Assembly: GCA_002973635.1 (NCBI GenBank)
Contig: CP027224.1
Span: 5,072,001-5,136,000, forward strand
Source of the DNA: Lysinibacillus sp. B2A1
GTDB lineage: Bacteria > Bacillota > Bacilli > Bacillales_A > Planococcaceae
Direction: 5' to 3'
Length of the DNA stretch: 64,000 bases
Below are positions 34,583 to 42,872 of the stretch, in pieces (positions within the stretch are counted from its first letter, which is position 1; the number at the start of each line of letters is the position of its first letter). Under the pieces are notes generated by a model that saw only the letters and a list, made by a program, of their open reading frames with translations, had not been told where the DNA came from and did no database searches. The position numbers were made by a program, and so were the translations under genes.

Positions 34583-35004
34583 TAATCTAAAAATCCCATA
34601 TGTGGCTTTTCCATCTTATAGTAATTCAATCGATCTTGTAAAGTTCCTGTATGAAATTCAAATTTATGACCGTCTGGATCTGTGAAATAAATCGACTTTT
34701 TATCTCTGACATCTCGTTTTCTGCCCTGTAAAATGTTCACCTGATAGCTTACTAGCTTTTCATACATTTTTTCAAAATCGGCCTCCTCAATAGAAAAGGC
34801 TATATGTGTATAGGATTGATGGATTTCCTGTCGTGGTATATCTTTTTCTACATTCAGAGCAAGCCATAGCCCATTTAAATCAAAATAGGCAGTGCTTTTT
34901 CCTTTAACTAATAACTTAGCATCGAAAATAGTTTCATAGAACACGATTGACTGCTCTAAATTCGACACAGAAAATAATAAATGATTAATGCCATGTATAG
35001 TCAT
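34582..35004 (-). CDS. fosB: FosB metallothiol transferase (fosfomycin resistance)
   Basis: A 140-residue VOC-fold enzyme that opens the fosfomycin epoxide with bacillithiol or cysteine. Metal ligands H8, H67 and E116 are in I-N-H-L-L-F, Y-T-H-I-A-F and F-E-F-H-T-G, and the whole sequence follows Bacillus FosB closely. It starts two bases from the stop of the 111-aa ORF and shares its transcript. Family identity is very strong; a resistance level cannot be read from sequence. Confidence 0.95.
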   Translation of the reverse strand: MTIHGINHLLFSVSNLEQSIVFYETIFDAKLLVKGKSTAYFDLNGLWLALNVEKDIPRQEIHQSYTHIAFSIEEADFEKMYEKLVSYQVNILQGRKRDVRDKKSIYFTDPDGHKFEFHTGTLQDRLNYYKMEKPHMGFLD

Positions 35005-35006
35005 AA

Positions 35007-35342
35007 CTAAGACTTCACCCCATGGTTTACAAAAAGTTTAGCACAATGACAAATATGTGCGATACTCTCCTCATCAGTCGTTTGCAGTAAGCCTTTTAAC
35101 GAACCCTCTACTTTATATGTATCAGCATGTACATCTACACTAACAGTCATATACGTCTTACCTTTAGCATGTACAACGCCTATCACCTTACCTGCTTCAG
35201 CATCTATAACTGGAAAAGCATACTTCGGGCCCTTTGAAACAAAAAGTGTTTTGCCAGCAGTTACTTTTTTTGCTCGCCCAAACAGCACTGTACCAGCAAT
35301 GGCTATAATGACTGCTCCTCGAAACCATTTTTTCTTACTCAA
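35007..35342 (-). CDS. Hypothetical protein with N-terminal membrane segment
   Basis: A 111-residue protein. Residues 8-22 form a membrane or signal segment after a basic start (M-S-K-K-K-W-F-R-G). The rest is short beta-strand-like, with a His-Cys cluster near the end ([12 protein letters not shown]) that could bind metal. TTG start 35342 follows AGGAGGG, directly past the rsgA terminator. It is two bases from fosB. I do not recognise the family. Confidence 0.7.
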   Translation of the reverse strand: MSKKKWFRGAVIIAIAGTVLFGRAKKVTAGKTLFVSKGPKYAFPVIDAEAGKVIGVVHAKGKTYMTVSVDVHADTYKVEGSLKGLLQTTDEESIAHICHCAKLFVNHGVKS

Positions 35343-35357
35343 CCTTATTCCCTCCTA

Positions 35358-35401
35358 AAAAACGGAACACAGATATTTCAAAATCTATCTGTGTCCCGCT
35401 A
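35358..35401 (-). terminator. Terminator between rsgA and the 111-aa ORF
   Basis: GGGACACAGATA pairs with TATCTGTGTTCC, followed by TTTTTTA on the minus strand. The next ribosome site begins immediately after the T-run, so the downstream pair relies on read-through or an unseen promoter. Confidence 0.82.
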
Positions 35402-35404
35402 AAC

Positions 35405-36478
35405 TCATTTCTTTTTTCCCTTTTTTAAACCCTTCGCAATTTGCTTCCATTTTCGTTGCTCATCAAGTCTTGCCTGTGTATTTGCCTTGCGCTCCATAAA
35501 GGCAAGCTCCTTCTGCAATTTAAAGTAGCTTTGAAGTCGAGATTGCTCCAGCTCCCCATCCGCTATTGCCTGCTGTACAGCACAGTGTGGCTCCTTTTGA
35601 TGTGTGCAGTCTCGATAATGACAAGCTGCTGAAAGCTGCTCTATGTCCTGAAAACTAGAAGCAAGGCTATCCCCTTGATCCCATAATTGTAGCTCACGCA
35701 TTCCTGGCGTATCAATTAAACACCCACCACCAGGTAATACCACTAATTCGCGATGTGTTGTTGTATGACGCCCTTTAGCATCATCCTCACGAATGCCAGA
35801 TACTTTCATAAGCTCTTCGCCACTCAGCATATTTGTCAGTGTAGATTTCCCTGCACCTGAAGAACCAAGCAAAGCTCCTGTCACACCCTCTGTAAATAAT
35901 GCGCGAATATCCATTAATCCCTCACCTGAATAGGCACTTGTTACAAAAATATCTACACCGAACGCCACAGACTCAACATCTCTTACCTTGTCTGAAACAT
36001 CAGCACATAAATCAGCCTTTGTCAGAACAATAATCGGTTTTGCTCCTGAATCCCAAGCTGCTACTAAATAGCGTTCTAAACGTCGAATATTAAAATCTGC
36101 ATTTAAGCTCATAACAAGCAGCACAATATCTACGTTGGATGCTACAATCTGTTCCTGTATTTCCTGCCCCGCCACCTTGCGTGAAAAGACAGATTTTCGT
36201 TTAAATAGCTGATGAATAATAGCCTTTTCTTCACCAGGCATTTTTTCTACTAATACCCAATCACCAACTGCTGGAAAATCCTCACGTGCCAATGAGGTAT
36301 AGGCAAAATGCCCTGCAACTGTTGCTAGCCACTCGCCTTCTTCTGCTAATACACGATATGAATGCTTATGTTCTAATGTAACCCTTGCTGCTACACAATT
36401 CACTAGCTTAGCCTGCTTCTTATATTCAATCATTTGCTCTTCAAAATATGTGTTAAAACCTAATGCTGTTAATTTCAA
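35405..36478 (-). CDS. rsgA: RsgA-type ribosome-associated GTPase
   Basis: A 357-residue circularly permuted GTPase that acts on the 30S subunit. An OB-like N-terminal domain (about 30-110), G4 L-T-K-A-D-L, G1 G-A-S-G-A-G-K-S-T, G3 D-T-P-G-M, and a C-terminal zinc motif (C-H-Y-R-D-C-T-H, then C) are in place. TTG 36478 follows AGGAGG. It is longer than housekeeping RsgA and not in the usual prpC-prkC-rsgA-rpe setting, so it may be a paralogue. The leader has a strong promoter, a short leader ORF and a terminator able to form an alternative pairing. Confidence 0.92.
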   Translation of the reverse strand: MKLTALGFNTYFEEQMIEYKKQAKLVNCVAARVTLEHKHSYRVLAEEGEWLATVAGHFAYTSLAREDFPAVGDWVLVEKMPGEEKAIIHQLFKRKSVFSRKVAGQEIQEQIVASNVDIVLLVMSLNADFNIRRLERYLVAAWDSGAKPIIVLTKADLCADVSDKVRDVESVAFGVDIFVTSAYSGEGLMDIRALFTEGVTGALLGSSGAGKSTLTNMLSGEELMKVSGIREDDAKGRHTTTHRELVVLPGGGCLIDTPGMRELQLWDQGDSLASSFQDIEQLSAACHYRDCTHQKEPHCAVQQAIADGELEQSRLQSYFKLQKELAFMERKANTQARLDEQRKWKQIAKGLKKGKKK

Positions 36479-36502
36479 TTTAGTTTCCTCCTAAAAGTGC
36501 AT

Positions 36503-36566
36503 ATCAATTTCACCTTGGCATCATTACGTCCAGATTTTGAAAATCGGTGACATCCACCAAGTGAAG
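36503..36566. repeat. TTTAT-targeted element, internally deleted copy 4 (64 bp)
   Basis: Only the ends remain: ATCAATTTCACCTTGGC, the AGATTTT/AAAATCGGTGACATCC part, and GTGAAG before AT. It sits directly in the T-tail of the rsgA attenuator. The small size shows that the ends survive loss of the interior. Confidence 0.75.
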
Positions 36567-36612
36567 ATAAAAAAACCTTGTATCTGCGCAATTCGGCAGT
36601 TACAAGGTTTCA
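36567..36612 (-). terminator. Attenuator terminator in the rsgA leader
   Basis: AACCTTGTA and CTGC pair with GCAG and TACAAGGTT to form a long hairpin with loop CGAATTGC, followed by TTTTTTT on the minus strand. It is upstream of rsgA and downstream of the leader ORF; CCGAATTGC in and beside the loop can instead pair with GCAATTCGG inside the leader ORF. Confidence 0.85.
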
Positions 36613-36657
36613 CAGGCACGTTTAAGAGAATACACAAATCGAACTATTGAACTTAAG

Positions 36658-36732
36658 TCAAATTGTATATTTTAGGCGTGTGAAATTGAACAAACCGAAT
36701 TGCAGTTCGCTAAAAACAGATCTATTCATCAT
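36658..36732 (-). CDS. Leader peptide, 24 aa, before rsgA
   Basis: ATG 36732 (tandem ATG-ATG) follows AGGTGATG and opens a 24-codon frame ending in TGA. The product begins M-M-N-R-S-V-F-S-E-L-Q-F and contains R19-L20-K21 close to its end, a basic-x-basic motif known to favour macrolide-dependent stalling. Codons 10-13 encode the RNA segment GCAATTCGG that can pair with the attenuator loop. No homologue is recalled. Translation is inferred from ribosome site, promoter distance and leader architecture. Confidence 0.55.
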   Translation of the reverse strand: MMNRSVFSELQFGLFNFTRLKYTI

Positions 36733-36765
36733 GTCACATCACCTACTTCCGATTTAATTGTTATT

Positions 36766-36794
36766 AATATAGCGAAATCTTCCGAAAATGTCAA
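36766..36794 (-). promoter_or_regulatory. Sigma-A promoter of the rsgA leader
   Basis: TTGACA (36789-36794) and TATATT (36766-36771) are 17 bases apart on the minus strand. Transcription would begin near 36759, about 27 bases before the leader ORF. Confidence 0.82.
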
Positions 36795-36872
36795 ATGCAA
36801 TCTAATAAGCATGTATCCCCTTCCTTCTTGCATACAATGAACAAAACCACTATTAGCAAAGGAGATGTTGAA

Positions 36873-37955
36873 TTGTCAAAAATCATTTCTATCAGTACAT
36901 ACCAACCACCGTACACATTACAGCAGACAAACGCGGAGGAATTAACAAAGGAACTTTTTCACACAAAAATCCCAAAATTAGAACGATATTTAAAAGTATT
37001 TGAGAATGGTGGTATTGCAACCCGTCATTTTTGTGTGCCGCCAGAGTGGCATCGTACTGATCATTCCTTTGAAGAACGCAACAATTTATATATTGAGCTG
37101 GCAACACAATATAGTGTGGCTGTTATTCAAGCATGTTTACAAAATGAGAAGTTTTTAAAAACACCCATATCGCCACAGGACATTGATGCTATCATTTTCG
37201 TCAGTAGTACAGGCATTTCAACACCAAGTATTGATGCCCGAGTAATGAATCACCTTCCATTTTCAGACAAAGTTAAACGTATACCACTTTGGGGACTTGG
37301 CTGTGCTGGTGGTGCAGCTGGTATTAGTAGAGCCTATGATTTTTGTCTTGCCCATCCCGAGGCAAAAGTTCTTGTCGTTTGTGTAGAACTCTGTAGTTTA
37401 ACCTTCCAGCCAAATGACTTTTCAAAAAGTAATTTAGTCGGTGCCTCACTTTTTGCAGATGGTGCAGCATGTATCCTTGTTTGTGGAGATGAAGCAAAAA
37501 TTGAGACAAGAATGCCGACACCTGCTATCATAGCAACCGGCTCCAAATGGATGCCAGATTCTGAGAATGTTATGGGCTGGGATATTAAAAACAATGGTCT
37601 ACATGTTGTTTTCCAAAAAAGTATCCCAGCTATTATCACTAATTGGCTCGGTCCTTTCATTGAACAATTTTTAATGGAACAGGAACTATACAGCGAACAG
37701 CTTAACCATTTCATTGCACATCCTGGCGGTAAAAAAGTATTAAAAGCCTATGAAGATACGCTTTATTTAGCACCCCAAAAAACCGACATTTCTCGGGAAA
37801 TATTAAAAAAACATGGAAATATGTCATCTCCTACGGTGCTATACGTATTAGAGCAATTTATGTTACATGAAGGACAAGTGGGGGATACTGGTTTGCTTGT
37901 CGCTCTCGGCCCTGGCTTCTGTGCTGAAGCTGTATTATTTAAATGGAGGGAGTAG
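36873..37955 (+). CDS. bcsA: Type III polyketide synthase (BcsA/BpsA-like)
   Basis: A 360-residue chalcone/stilbene-synthase-type enzyme that extends fatty acyl-CoA with malonyl-CoA to alkylpyrones or alkylresorcinols. The catalytic cysteine lies in G-L-G-C-A-G-G (C144), the histidine in F-I-A-H-P-G-G-K-K and the asparagine in K-H-G-N-M-S-S. The start is TTG 36873, eight bases after GGAG; alignment with BpsA supports it, while the ATG at 36795 adds a poor N-terminus. The methyltransferase gene follows at one base. Confidence 0.92.
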   Translation: MSKIISISTYQPPYTLQQTNAEELTKELFHTKIPKLERYLKVFENGGIATRHFCVPPEWHRTDHSFEERNNLYIELATQYSVAVIQACLQNEKFLKTPISPQDIDAIIFVSSTGISTPSIDARVMNHLPFSDKVKRIPLWGLGCAGGAAGISRAYDFCLAHPEAKVLVVCVELCSLTFQPNDFSKSNLVGASLFADGAACILVCGDEAKIETRMPTPAIIATGSKWMPDSENVMGWDIKNNGLHVVFQKSIPAIITNWLGPFIEQFLMEQELYSEQLNHFIAHPGGKKVLKAYEDTLYLAPQKTDISREILKKHGNMSSPTVLYVLEQFMLHEGQVGDTGLLVALGPGFCAEAVLFKWRE

Positions 37956-37956
37956 C

Positions 37957-38499
37957 ATGATGTTTTATACTATCCTGATTATCGTGATTCTACAAAGATT
38001 GACAGAGATTTTTATTGCCAAGTGCAATGAAAAATGGATGCTTTCACAAGGGGCGTATGAAGTCGGCGCCTCTCACTATCCCTATATGGTTACAATGCAC
38101 ATCAGTTTTTTCCTATTTTTAATGATAGAAGTCTTAACCAATAATAGTGGTATATCGCCCTTATTTCCGTTATTTTTCTTATTATTTATTGCTGTGCAGG
38201 CATTACGCATTTGGTGCATTCGTTCACTAGGTACTTTTTGGAACACAAAAATTCTAATTCTTCCAGATGCTCAAGTTGTACGCAAAGGACCTTATACATT
38301 TATGCGTCACCCAAATTACGCCGTCGTTTGCTTAGAGATTCTACTGCTACCTATTATGTTTCAAGCCTATTTTACAGCGTTTTGTTTTACACTTTTAAAT
38401 GTCACTATGCTATCAGTACGTATTCCCATTGAGGAAAAAGCATTAAGAGATGCAACAAATTATAATCATGTATTTGAAAAGAAGATTTCGGAGACCTAG
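37957..38499 (+). CDS. Isoprenylcysteine-carboxyl-methyltransferase-like protein (BpsB type)
   Basis: A 180-residue membrane methyltransferase with four or five segments. The C-terminal cofactor region G-P-Y-T-F-M-R-H-P-N-Y and P-I-E-E-K-A-L are the ICMT/PEMT signature. It starts at ATG 37957 behind GGAGGG, adjacent to bcsA. In Bacillus subtilis the equivalent BpsB methylates the alkylpyrones made by BpsA, so the same partnership is likely here. Confidence 0.9.
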   Translation: MMFYTILIIVILQRLTEIFIAKCNEKWMLSQGAYEVGASHYPYMVTMHISFFLFLMIEVLTNNSGISPLFPLFFLLFIAVQALRIWCIRSLGTFWNTKILILPDAQVVRKGPYTFMRHPNYAVVCLEILLLPIMFQAYFTAFCFTLLNVTMLSVRIPIEEKALRDATNYNHVFEKKISET

Positions 38500-38519
38500 C
38501 CGAAATCTTCTTTTTGTTT
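38480..38519 (+). terminator. Terminator of the bcsA operon
   Basis: GAAGATTTCGG pairs perfectly with CCGAAATCTTC, followed by TTTTTGTTT. The stem begins inside the final codons of the methyltransferase gene. Confidence 0.92.
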
Positions 38520-39711
38520 ATTGCCATTCCCAATTAAAGGGGTCCTGTAAATTTTCCCACGGCATATTATACTCGTCCACCGTTAATAAACAAGCATCTA
38601 ACTCTGCAATAATCGCCTCTTTATCTAAATCAATTCCAATAATCACAAGCTGTGTCATACGATCTCCAAACTCATCATCCCAATCCTTTAGAACCTCAGG
38701 GCTTTGAGAAAATACATCCTGTTGCTGCTCCTTTGATAAAGCGGCTACCCAATAGGAAACCGGTTCTATCTTTGCTGATGACCCTGCCTGTGACAGCAAT
38801 AATGCTACATCCTGATGTCTAGCACTCCAAATAATTCCCTTTGCCCGTACAATCGATTCTGGCATATGATCGCACCACTCGACAAAACGCATTGGATGAA
38901 ATGGCCTTCTACGATTATAGGTGAAAGAGGAAATGCCGTATTCCTCTGTCTCAGGCGTATGATTTTCATAACCAAGCTCCAATTCCTTTAGCCACCCTGC
39001 AGATTCTGACACCCTCTCAAAATCAAAGCGTCCTGTATTGAGAATTTCTGCTGGCTCTATCACACCATTCACTGTTCGAATTAGCTTAGCTTCAGGCTGT
39101 AAAGCACGTAAAATACGTTCTAATCTTTCAAGCTCAGCCTCTGATACTAAATCACATTTATTTAGAATAAGGACATCACAAAACTCAATTTGATCTATGA
39201 GCAAATCTGCTACATCCCGTTCATCTAATTCTCCCACTGCCTCCTTTCGCTCTAAAAGACTTTCGCCTGACTGAAAATCATGCCAGAATCGATTCGCATC
39301 AACAACAGTCACCATCGTATCAAGCTGGCAAAATTTCGTTAAATCAATACCCAGCTCCTCATCCAAATAGCTGAATGTTTGAGCAACTGGTATTGGTTCA
39401 CTAATTCCTGTAGATTCAATTAAAATATAATCAATATTGCCAAGCTTAGCGAGACGCTCAACCTCCAGCAATAAATCTTCACGCAGTGTACAGCAAATGC
39501 ACCCATTGGATAGCTCCACAAATTTTTCCTCTGTACGTGAAATACCGCTCCCATTTGCAATTAATTCAGCATCAATATTGATTTCACTCATATCATTTAC
39601 GATAACAGCTACTCGCATATTTTTTTCATTTTGCAGGACATGATTCATCATTGTCGTTTTTCCCGAACCTAAATATCCACTTAAAACAGTGACAGGGATT
39701 TTTTTTGTCAT
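38518..39711 (-). CDS. COG0523 (CobW/ZNG1-like) metallochaperone GTPase
   Basis: A 397-residue G3E-family GTPase that loads zinc under shortage. G1 is G-Y-L-G-S-G-K-T-T (12-20); the metal motif C-I-C-C is near 72; N-K-C-D is the guanine motif; the CobW C-terminal domain covers about 270-390. The ATG at 39711 follows AAGGAG; a TTG three codons earlier is less likely. A Zur box overlaps the promoter region, and the divergent neighbour is a zinc-free L33 gene, so the pair is a zinc-starvation response. Confidence 0.92.
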   Translation of the reverse strand: MTKKIPVTVLSGYLGSGKTTMMNHVLQNEKNMRVAVIVNDMSEINIDAELIANGSGISRTEEKFVELSNGCICCTLREDLLLEVERLAKLGNIDYILIESTGISEPIPVAQTFSYLDEELGIDLTKFCQLDTMVTVVDANRFWHDFQSGESLLERKEAVGELDERDVADLLIDQIEFCDVLILNKCDLVSEAELERLERILRALQPEAKLIRTVNGVIEPAEILNTGRFDFERVSESAGWLKELELGYENHTPETEEYGISSFTYNRRRPFHPMRFVEWCDHMPESIVRAKGIIWSARHQDVALLLSQAGSSAKIEPVSYWVAALSKEQQQDVFSQSPEVLKDWDDEFGDRMTQLVIIGIDLDKEAIIAELDACLLTVDEYNMPWENLQDPFNWEWQ

Positions 39712-39725
39712 TTTATACAACTCCT

Positions 39726-39748
39726 TAAATCGTAATCATTACTATTTA
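39726..39748 (-). promoter_or_regulatory. Zur box of the COG0523 gene
   Basis: An inverted repeat (AAATCGTAAT-C-ATTACTATTT) matches the Zur pattern AAATCGTAATNATTACGATTT with one change. It is ten to fifteen bases upstream of the ribosome site. Confidence 0.87.
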
Positions 39749-39844
39749 CATTTTGTAATTAAACCATAGTAAAACATAAATTGCAATGCTTAAAATTTCA
39801 TGGAGATTCATTATTGACATATATACTAAAAAATAATATTGTAT

Positions 39845-39866
39845 AAAGCGTAATTATTACGATTTA
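39845..39866 (+). promoter_or_regulatory. Zur box of rpmG
   Basis: AAAGCGTAAT-T-ATTACGATTT matches the Zur consensus with one change and lies just before the ribosome site of rpmG. Confidence 0.88.
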
Positions 39867-39881
39867 AAAGGAGGCATATTT

Positions 39882-40031
39882 ATGCGTGTACAAGTAACAT
39901 TAGCCTGTACCGAAACAGGTGATAAAAACTATATCACTACAAAAAATAAACGAAATAATCCTGAAAGGTTGGAGCTTAAAAAATATTCACCTCGTTTGAA
40001 AAGAGTTACATTGCATAGAGAAACGAAATAA
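39882..40031 (+). CDS. rpmG: Ribosomal protein L33, zinc-independent form
   Basis: A 49-residue L33 ([21 protein letters not shown], ending H-R-E-T-K). Only one cysteine is present, so the two C-x-x-C pairs of the zinc form are missing. Such paralogues replace the zinc-containing L33 and spare zinc. The start follows AAGGAGG. A Zur box precedes it, consistent with derepression in zinc starvation. It is too short for most ORF searches. Confidence 0.95.
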   Translation: MRVQVTLACTETGDKNYITTKNKRNNPERLELKKYSPRLKRVTLHRETK

Positions 40032-40049
40032 GTATTTTTCTAATAAATA

Positions 40050-40103
40050 CAAAAGACTGTTTCAAAAGCGTTTACTTCCTTACTTTTGAAACAGTCAAAA
40101 AAG
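40050..40103. terminator. Bidirectional terminator
   Basis: GACTGTTTCAAAAG pairs perfectly with CTTTTGAAACAGTC, with A-runs on both outer sides as needed for convergent rpmG and coiled-coil genes. Confidence 0.9.
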
Positions 40104-40125
40104 TATTAATGGATTAATCTCCTCT

Positions 40126-40881
40126 CTATTGCGTAATTTCATTCGAGTTTATTTCTTTAGCAAGTTCATTCAATTTCTGCTCTAGGTCATCTAGAATGCG
40201 TAATTTATGCTCCACCTGTTCTTCAAAATCAATAGATTGGACCAACTCCTTATTTACTTGAGTATCTAACTGTTTAAGAGCGTCATTCTTCACAATCGTT
40301 CTTTCTTCCAGCAGATTAATAGTCGAATTATGTTTATTTATATGGTCTAATTTTCCATCAATCTCTTTCATTAAATACTGATTAAATTTTTCGGGATCTA
40401 AACGTGAATTTTCAATTGCTTCCATGATGTTTTCTATTTGTTGACTGATGCCCATTGCAAAATCACTCAGCTTACTTTCTAGCCCATTCATCGAATTAAC
40501 AGACAGTAATTCATCTTGTGTGGCTTTTAATGTTTGCTTTAGTAATTTATTTTCCGCACGAAGCTTCTCTTTTTCCTTTAATAATACTTCAATCGAAGAT
40601 ATTTGTTTTTTCTTATGCTTTTCTATTGTTTGCACATGATCAATGTAGCTCTTTGTTGCTTTTTCAAAGTCTCTCTTCAGCTTTAATAGCTCCATCGAAA
40701 GCTCCTTTTTTTGATTTGTTAATTGGATGTTTTCTCGTTCAAATCTTAGTACTAGTGAATAATAGTCACTATCTCTCAGTCTTTTAACCTCATTTTTATA
40801 TTTCGCTAATTCAGCCCTTAAAAAAATAAGCATTTGCTGAAGCTGAATGGGATCATTGTTTTTCACAATATCATTTTCCAT
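40126..40881 (-). CDS. Coiled-coil protein, probable spore-associated
   Basis: A 251-residue, strongly charged coiled-coil protein (about residues 15-240) without membrane segments or enzyme motifs. The start is ATG 40881 after AAAGGAGAG; a GTG at 40899 overlaps the upstream stop. It is the last gene of a three-gene minus-strand unit (41763 to 40126). A nearby Cys-rich protein gene and BclB-like gene suggest a spore-surface function, but nothing in this protein shows it directly. Confidence 0.75.
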   Translation of the reverse strand: MENDIVKNNDPIQLQQMLIFLRAELAKYKNEVKRLRDSDYYSLVLRFERENIQLTNQKKELSMELLKLKRDFEKATKSYIDHVQTIEKHKKKQISSIEVLLKEKEKLRAENKLLKQTLKATQDELLSVNSMNGLESKLSDFAMGISQQIENIMEAIENSRLDPEKFNQYLMKEIDGKLDHINKHNSTINLLEERTIVKNDALKQLDTQVNKELVQSIDFEEQVEHKLRILDDLEQKLNELAKEINSNEITQ

Positions 40882-40898
40882 ATTAGGCTCTCCTTTCA

Positions 40899-41198
40899 CT
40901 AAATTTTTCCAAGCATACTCATAACCTCCTCAAATTGCTTCTTACTTTCTTCTAAAATCTCATCAAGCTTTTTTATCAAGTTTATGTCGAATTCATCATT
41001 TTTAAATTGTTCTTTTTTTGGTTTTTCTCCAGATAATAAATAAGCAATAAGAAGATTTAGCGTTCCTTTTTCAAGAAAAGCAAAGCTATTATTTTTATCA
41101 CTACTACAGCTTGATAAATTTGATAGCTGCTCCTTTATAAATTGATGAGTGATATCCTCAATTTTTATTTCTTGTTGCGCTTTTTCAAATTCACTCAT
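40899..41198 (-). CDS. Hypothetical small acidic protein
   Basis: A 99-residue soluble protein, helical and acidic, with no recognised domain. It overlaps the stop of the upstream 190-aa gene by eight bases and has AGGAGGAG before its ATG. It is the middle member of a three-gene unit with a coiled-coil protein. Its conservation and role are unknown; context suggests spore assembly. Confidence 0.72.
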   Translation of the reverse strand: MSEFEKAQQEIKIEDITHQFIKEQLSNLSSCSSDKNNSFAFLEKGTLNLLIAYLLSGEKPKKEQFKNDEFDINLIKKLDEILEESKKQFEEVMSMLGKI

Positions 41199-41763
41199 TA
41201 TTCTCCTCCTGTGTTTGGCTTATTCCATTAAGATTAATAGGGTTTAACACAACCACGCCATTTTGTAACTGATCACAATAGGTAAGACCCATAATACTAC
41301 CCGAATATGATAGATTATGTGACCATTTAATTTGAAAATTAGTAAAGGATAGTGTTTCATTTGGCTCTATTGCTGTTTTCCCTATAGGTCTAAGCCAAAA
41401 TTCTTCTTTACTCGCTTGATCATTAATTCGCTCCCAGCTACTATTTCCTTTTAAATTGGGAGCAAAATGTTCATAAACATACCTACCAGAAAAGGAGAAT
41501 GGCGAGTCTTCGGGTAGCTTTATGCACAAATAGGGATTAGTAATAGGCTGATTTCCTATATTACGAATATGATAGGAGCCCAAACATAAACTTTCCTGTT
41601 CAGTATCATAAGAAATATTTAATGAAGAAGTAAAATAACTTATGACATTAACAGGTTCAAGAATTGTAAGCTTCTCAACCATTTTTTTTATCTCATGAAC
41701 ATAATGGGTCGTCTGTTCTTTGAGCTCATTTATTTTTTTCTCCACCTGTTTGGAACCAGTCAT
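41191..41763 (-). CDS. Hypothetical protein, first gene of the coiled-coil operon
   Basis: A 190-residue protein. An N-terminal helical stretch (E-K-K-I-N-E-L-K-E-Q) precedes a beta-rich body with segments such as L-C-I-K-L-P-E-D-S-P-F and F-W-L-R-P-I-G. No family is recognised. The ribosome site AGGAGG precedes ATG 41763. A palindromic element lies just upstream, between it and the terminator of the Cys-rich gene. Confidence 0.72.
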   Translation of the reverse strand: MTGSKQVEKKINELKEQTTHYVHEIKKMVEKLTILEPVNVISYFTSSLNISYDTEQESLCLGSYHIRNIGNQPITNPYLCIKLPEDSPFSFSGRYVYEHFAPNLKGNSSWERINDQASKEEFWLRPIGKTAIEPNETLSFTNFQIKWSHNLSYSGSIMGLTYCDQLQNGVVVLNPINLNGISQTQEENNE

Positions 41764-41801
41764 AATTTTTATCCTCCTAAATTAATTATGTATTGAATGG
41801 T

Positions 41802-41927
41802 ATTAAACCTCATCGCAATTACGTCCAGAATTTTTTCGAACTCGCTTTTGAACCTTTCCAAAATCTGTGACATCTACTGGGGCTTTTATCTTGGTTTAGC
41901 AAGTAATTGGACACCAGCTAAACCAAA
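41802..41927. repeat. TTTAT-targeted element, degenerate copy 5 (about 126 bp)
   Basis: The left part retains GCAATTACGTCC and the hairpin region TTTTTTCGAA...AAAATCTGTGACATC. The right hairpin reads TTATCTTGGTTTAGC with GCTAAACCAAAATAA: the sequence differs from other copies, yet the pairing is kept. It abuts the terminator tail of the Cys-rich protein gene. Confidence 0.7.
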
Positions 41928-41929
41928 AT

Positions 41930-41958
41930 AAAAAAAGAGAGGTTTACCCTCTCTTCAA
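41930..41958 (-). terminator. Terminator of the Cys-rich protein gene
   Basis: AAGAGAGG pairs with CCTCTCTT, followed by TTTTTTTAT on the minus strand; the mobile element begins right after. Confidence 0.85.
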
Positions 41959-41988
41959 GATATGTGTTTTTCTTTTTTATTATTACTA

Positions 41989-42627
41989 TTACCCACCTGT
42001 CGGGAAAATAATAGGGCATTGCTGTGGACGAACTACTCCAGGACATGTAAATGGTAATTCTGCTCTTGGCTCGCAGAAAGTCGCTAAGAACTCCACAGTA
42101 ACCGGGAATGTTGATTGAATACTTTGACAAACAGCTACAGTAATAGTTAATGCAGAAAACGTAATTGTACCTGCACCAGCTGTTAATGTTCCAGTTGTAC
42201 ACACGAAACAATCTAAATCTGTAAATAAAATTTCTACATCTGTCCCTTTTGGCGCACATAGTGTAACTTGTTCACAGCGAGAAAGTGGAATATTATTGCT
42301 TGTGAACATCGTGCCGTTCGGTAAACAAACAACAATCGTAACAACAAAATTCTTTTGAATATTTAAATGTTGAAGACATACAGATGAACCATCAATGGAG
42401 AATTGGCGATTCTCACGGTTCAAGATAACTATAGGATTAGTTGCTGATGGAACTACCTTACATGTAACTACAGCACCTGTTAAATCAGTCGTTGGCGTTA
42501 CTCCTGGAAAAGTAATTGGTCCAGTAGGGGAAAAGTCAAACGACATCTCCTTTACAATCCAGTCAAATACCTTATCGACGTTTATACAAATTAGTTCCTG
42601 CGCCTGGGATGGCATAATATCTTGCAT
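41989..42627 (-). CDS. Cysteine-rich protein, probable spore surface component
   Basis: A 212-residue protein with about a dozen cysteines spread along a beta-rich sequence (for example V-V-T-C-K-V, S-R-C-E-Q-V-T-L-C-A, D-C-F-V-C-T-T-G), and a C-terminal proline/glycine tail. No signal peptide is evident. This composition fits crosslinked spore coat or exosporium proteins made in the mother cell. The ribosome site is GGAGGTG. The exact family is not recognised. Confidence 0.75.
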   Translation of the reverse strand: MQDIMPSQAQELICINVDKVFDWIVKEMSFDFSPTGPITFPGVTPTTDLTGAVVTCKVVPSATNPIVILNRENRQFSIDGSSVCLQHLNIQKNFVVTIVVCLPNGTMFTSNNIPLSRCEQVTLCAPKGTDVEILFTDLDCFVCTTGTLTAGAGTITFSALTITVAVCQSIQSTFPVTVEFLATFCEPRAELPFTCPGVVRPQQCPIIFPTGG

Positions 42628-42872
42628 CCTTTTGACACCTCCATAAAATTTTTATCTTTCGTTTGTAGCATATGTTTTTCAGCTAAAAGTGTATGGGCTA
42701 AATTAATAGTTCAACTCCATATTTAATAAAAACATACGTATTGAGATACATCATTTTTATTCAAAGCCCATTTATCCATGGATATTTTTAAATGTTTGGG
42801 AGGACCGGTATATTTGTAACAGAAAGTAAATATTTTTAATAAAATATTAATGGACTGAAAGGGGTGAAATAC

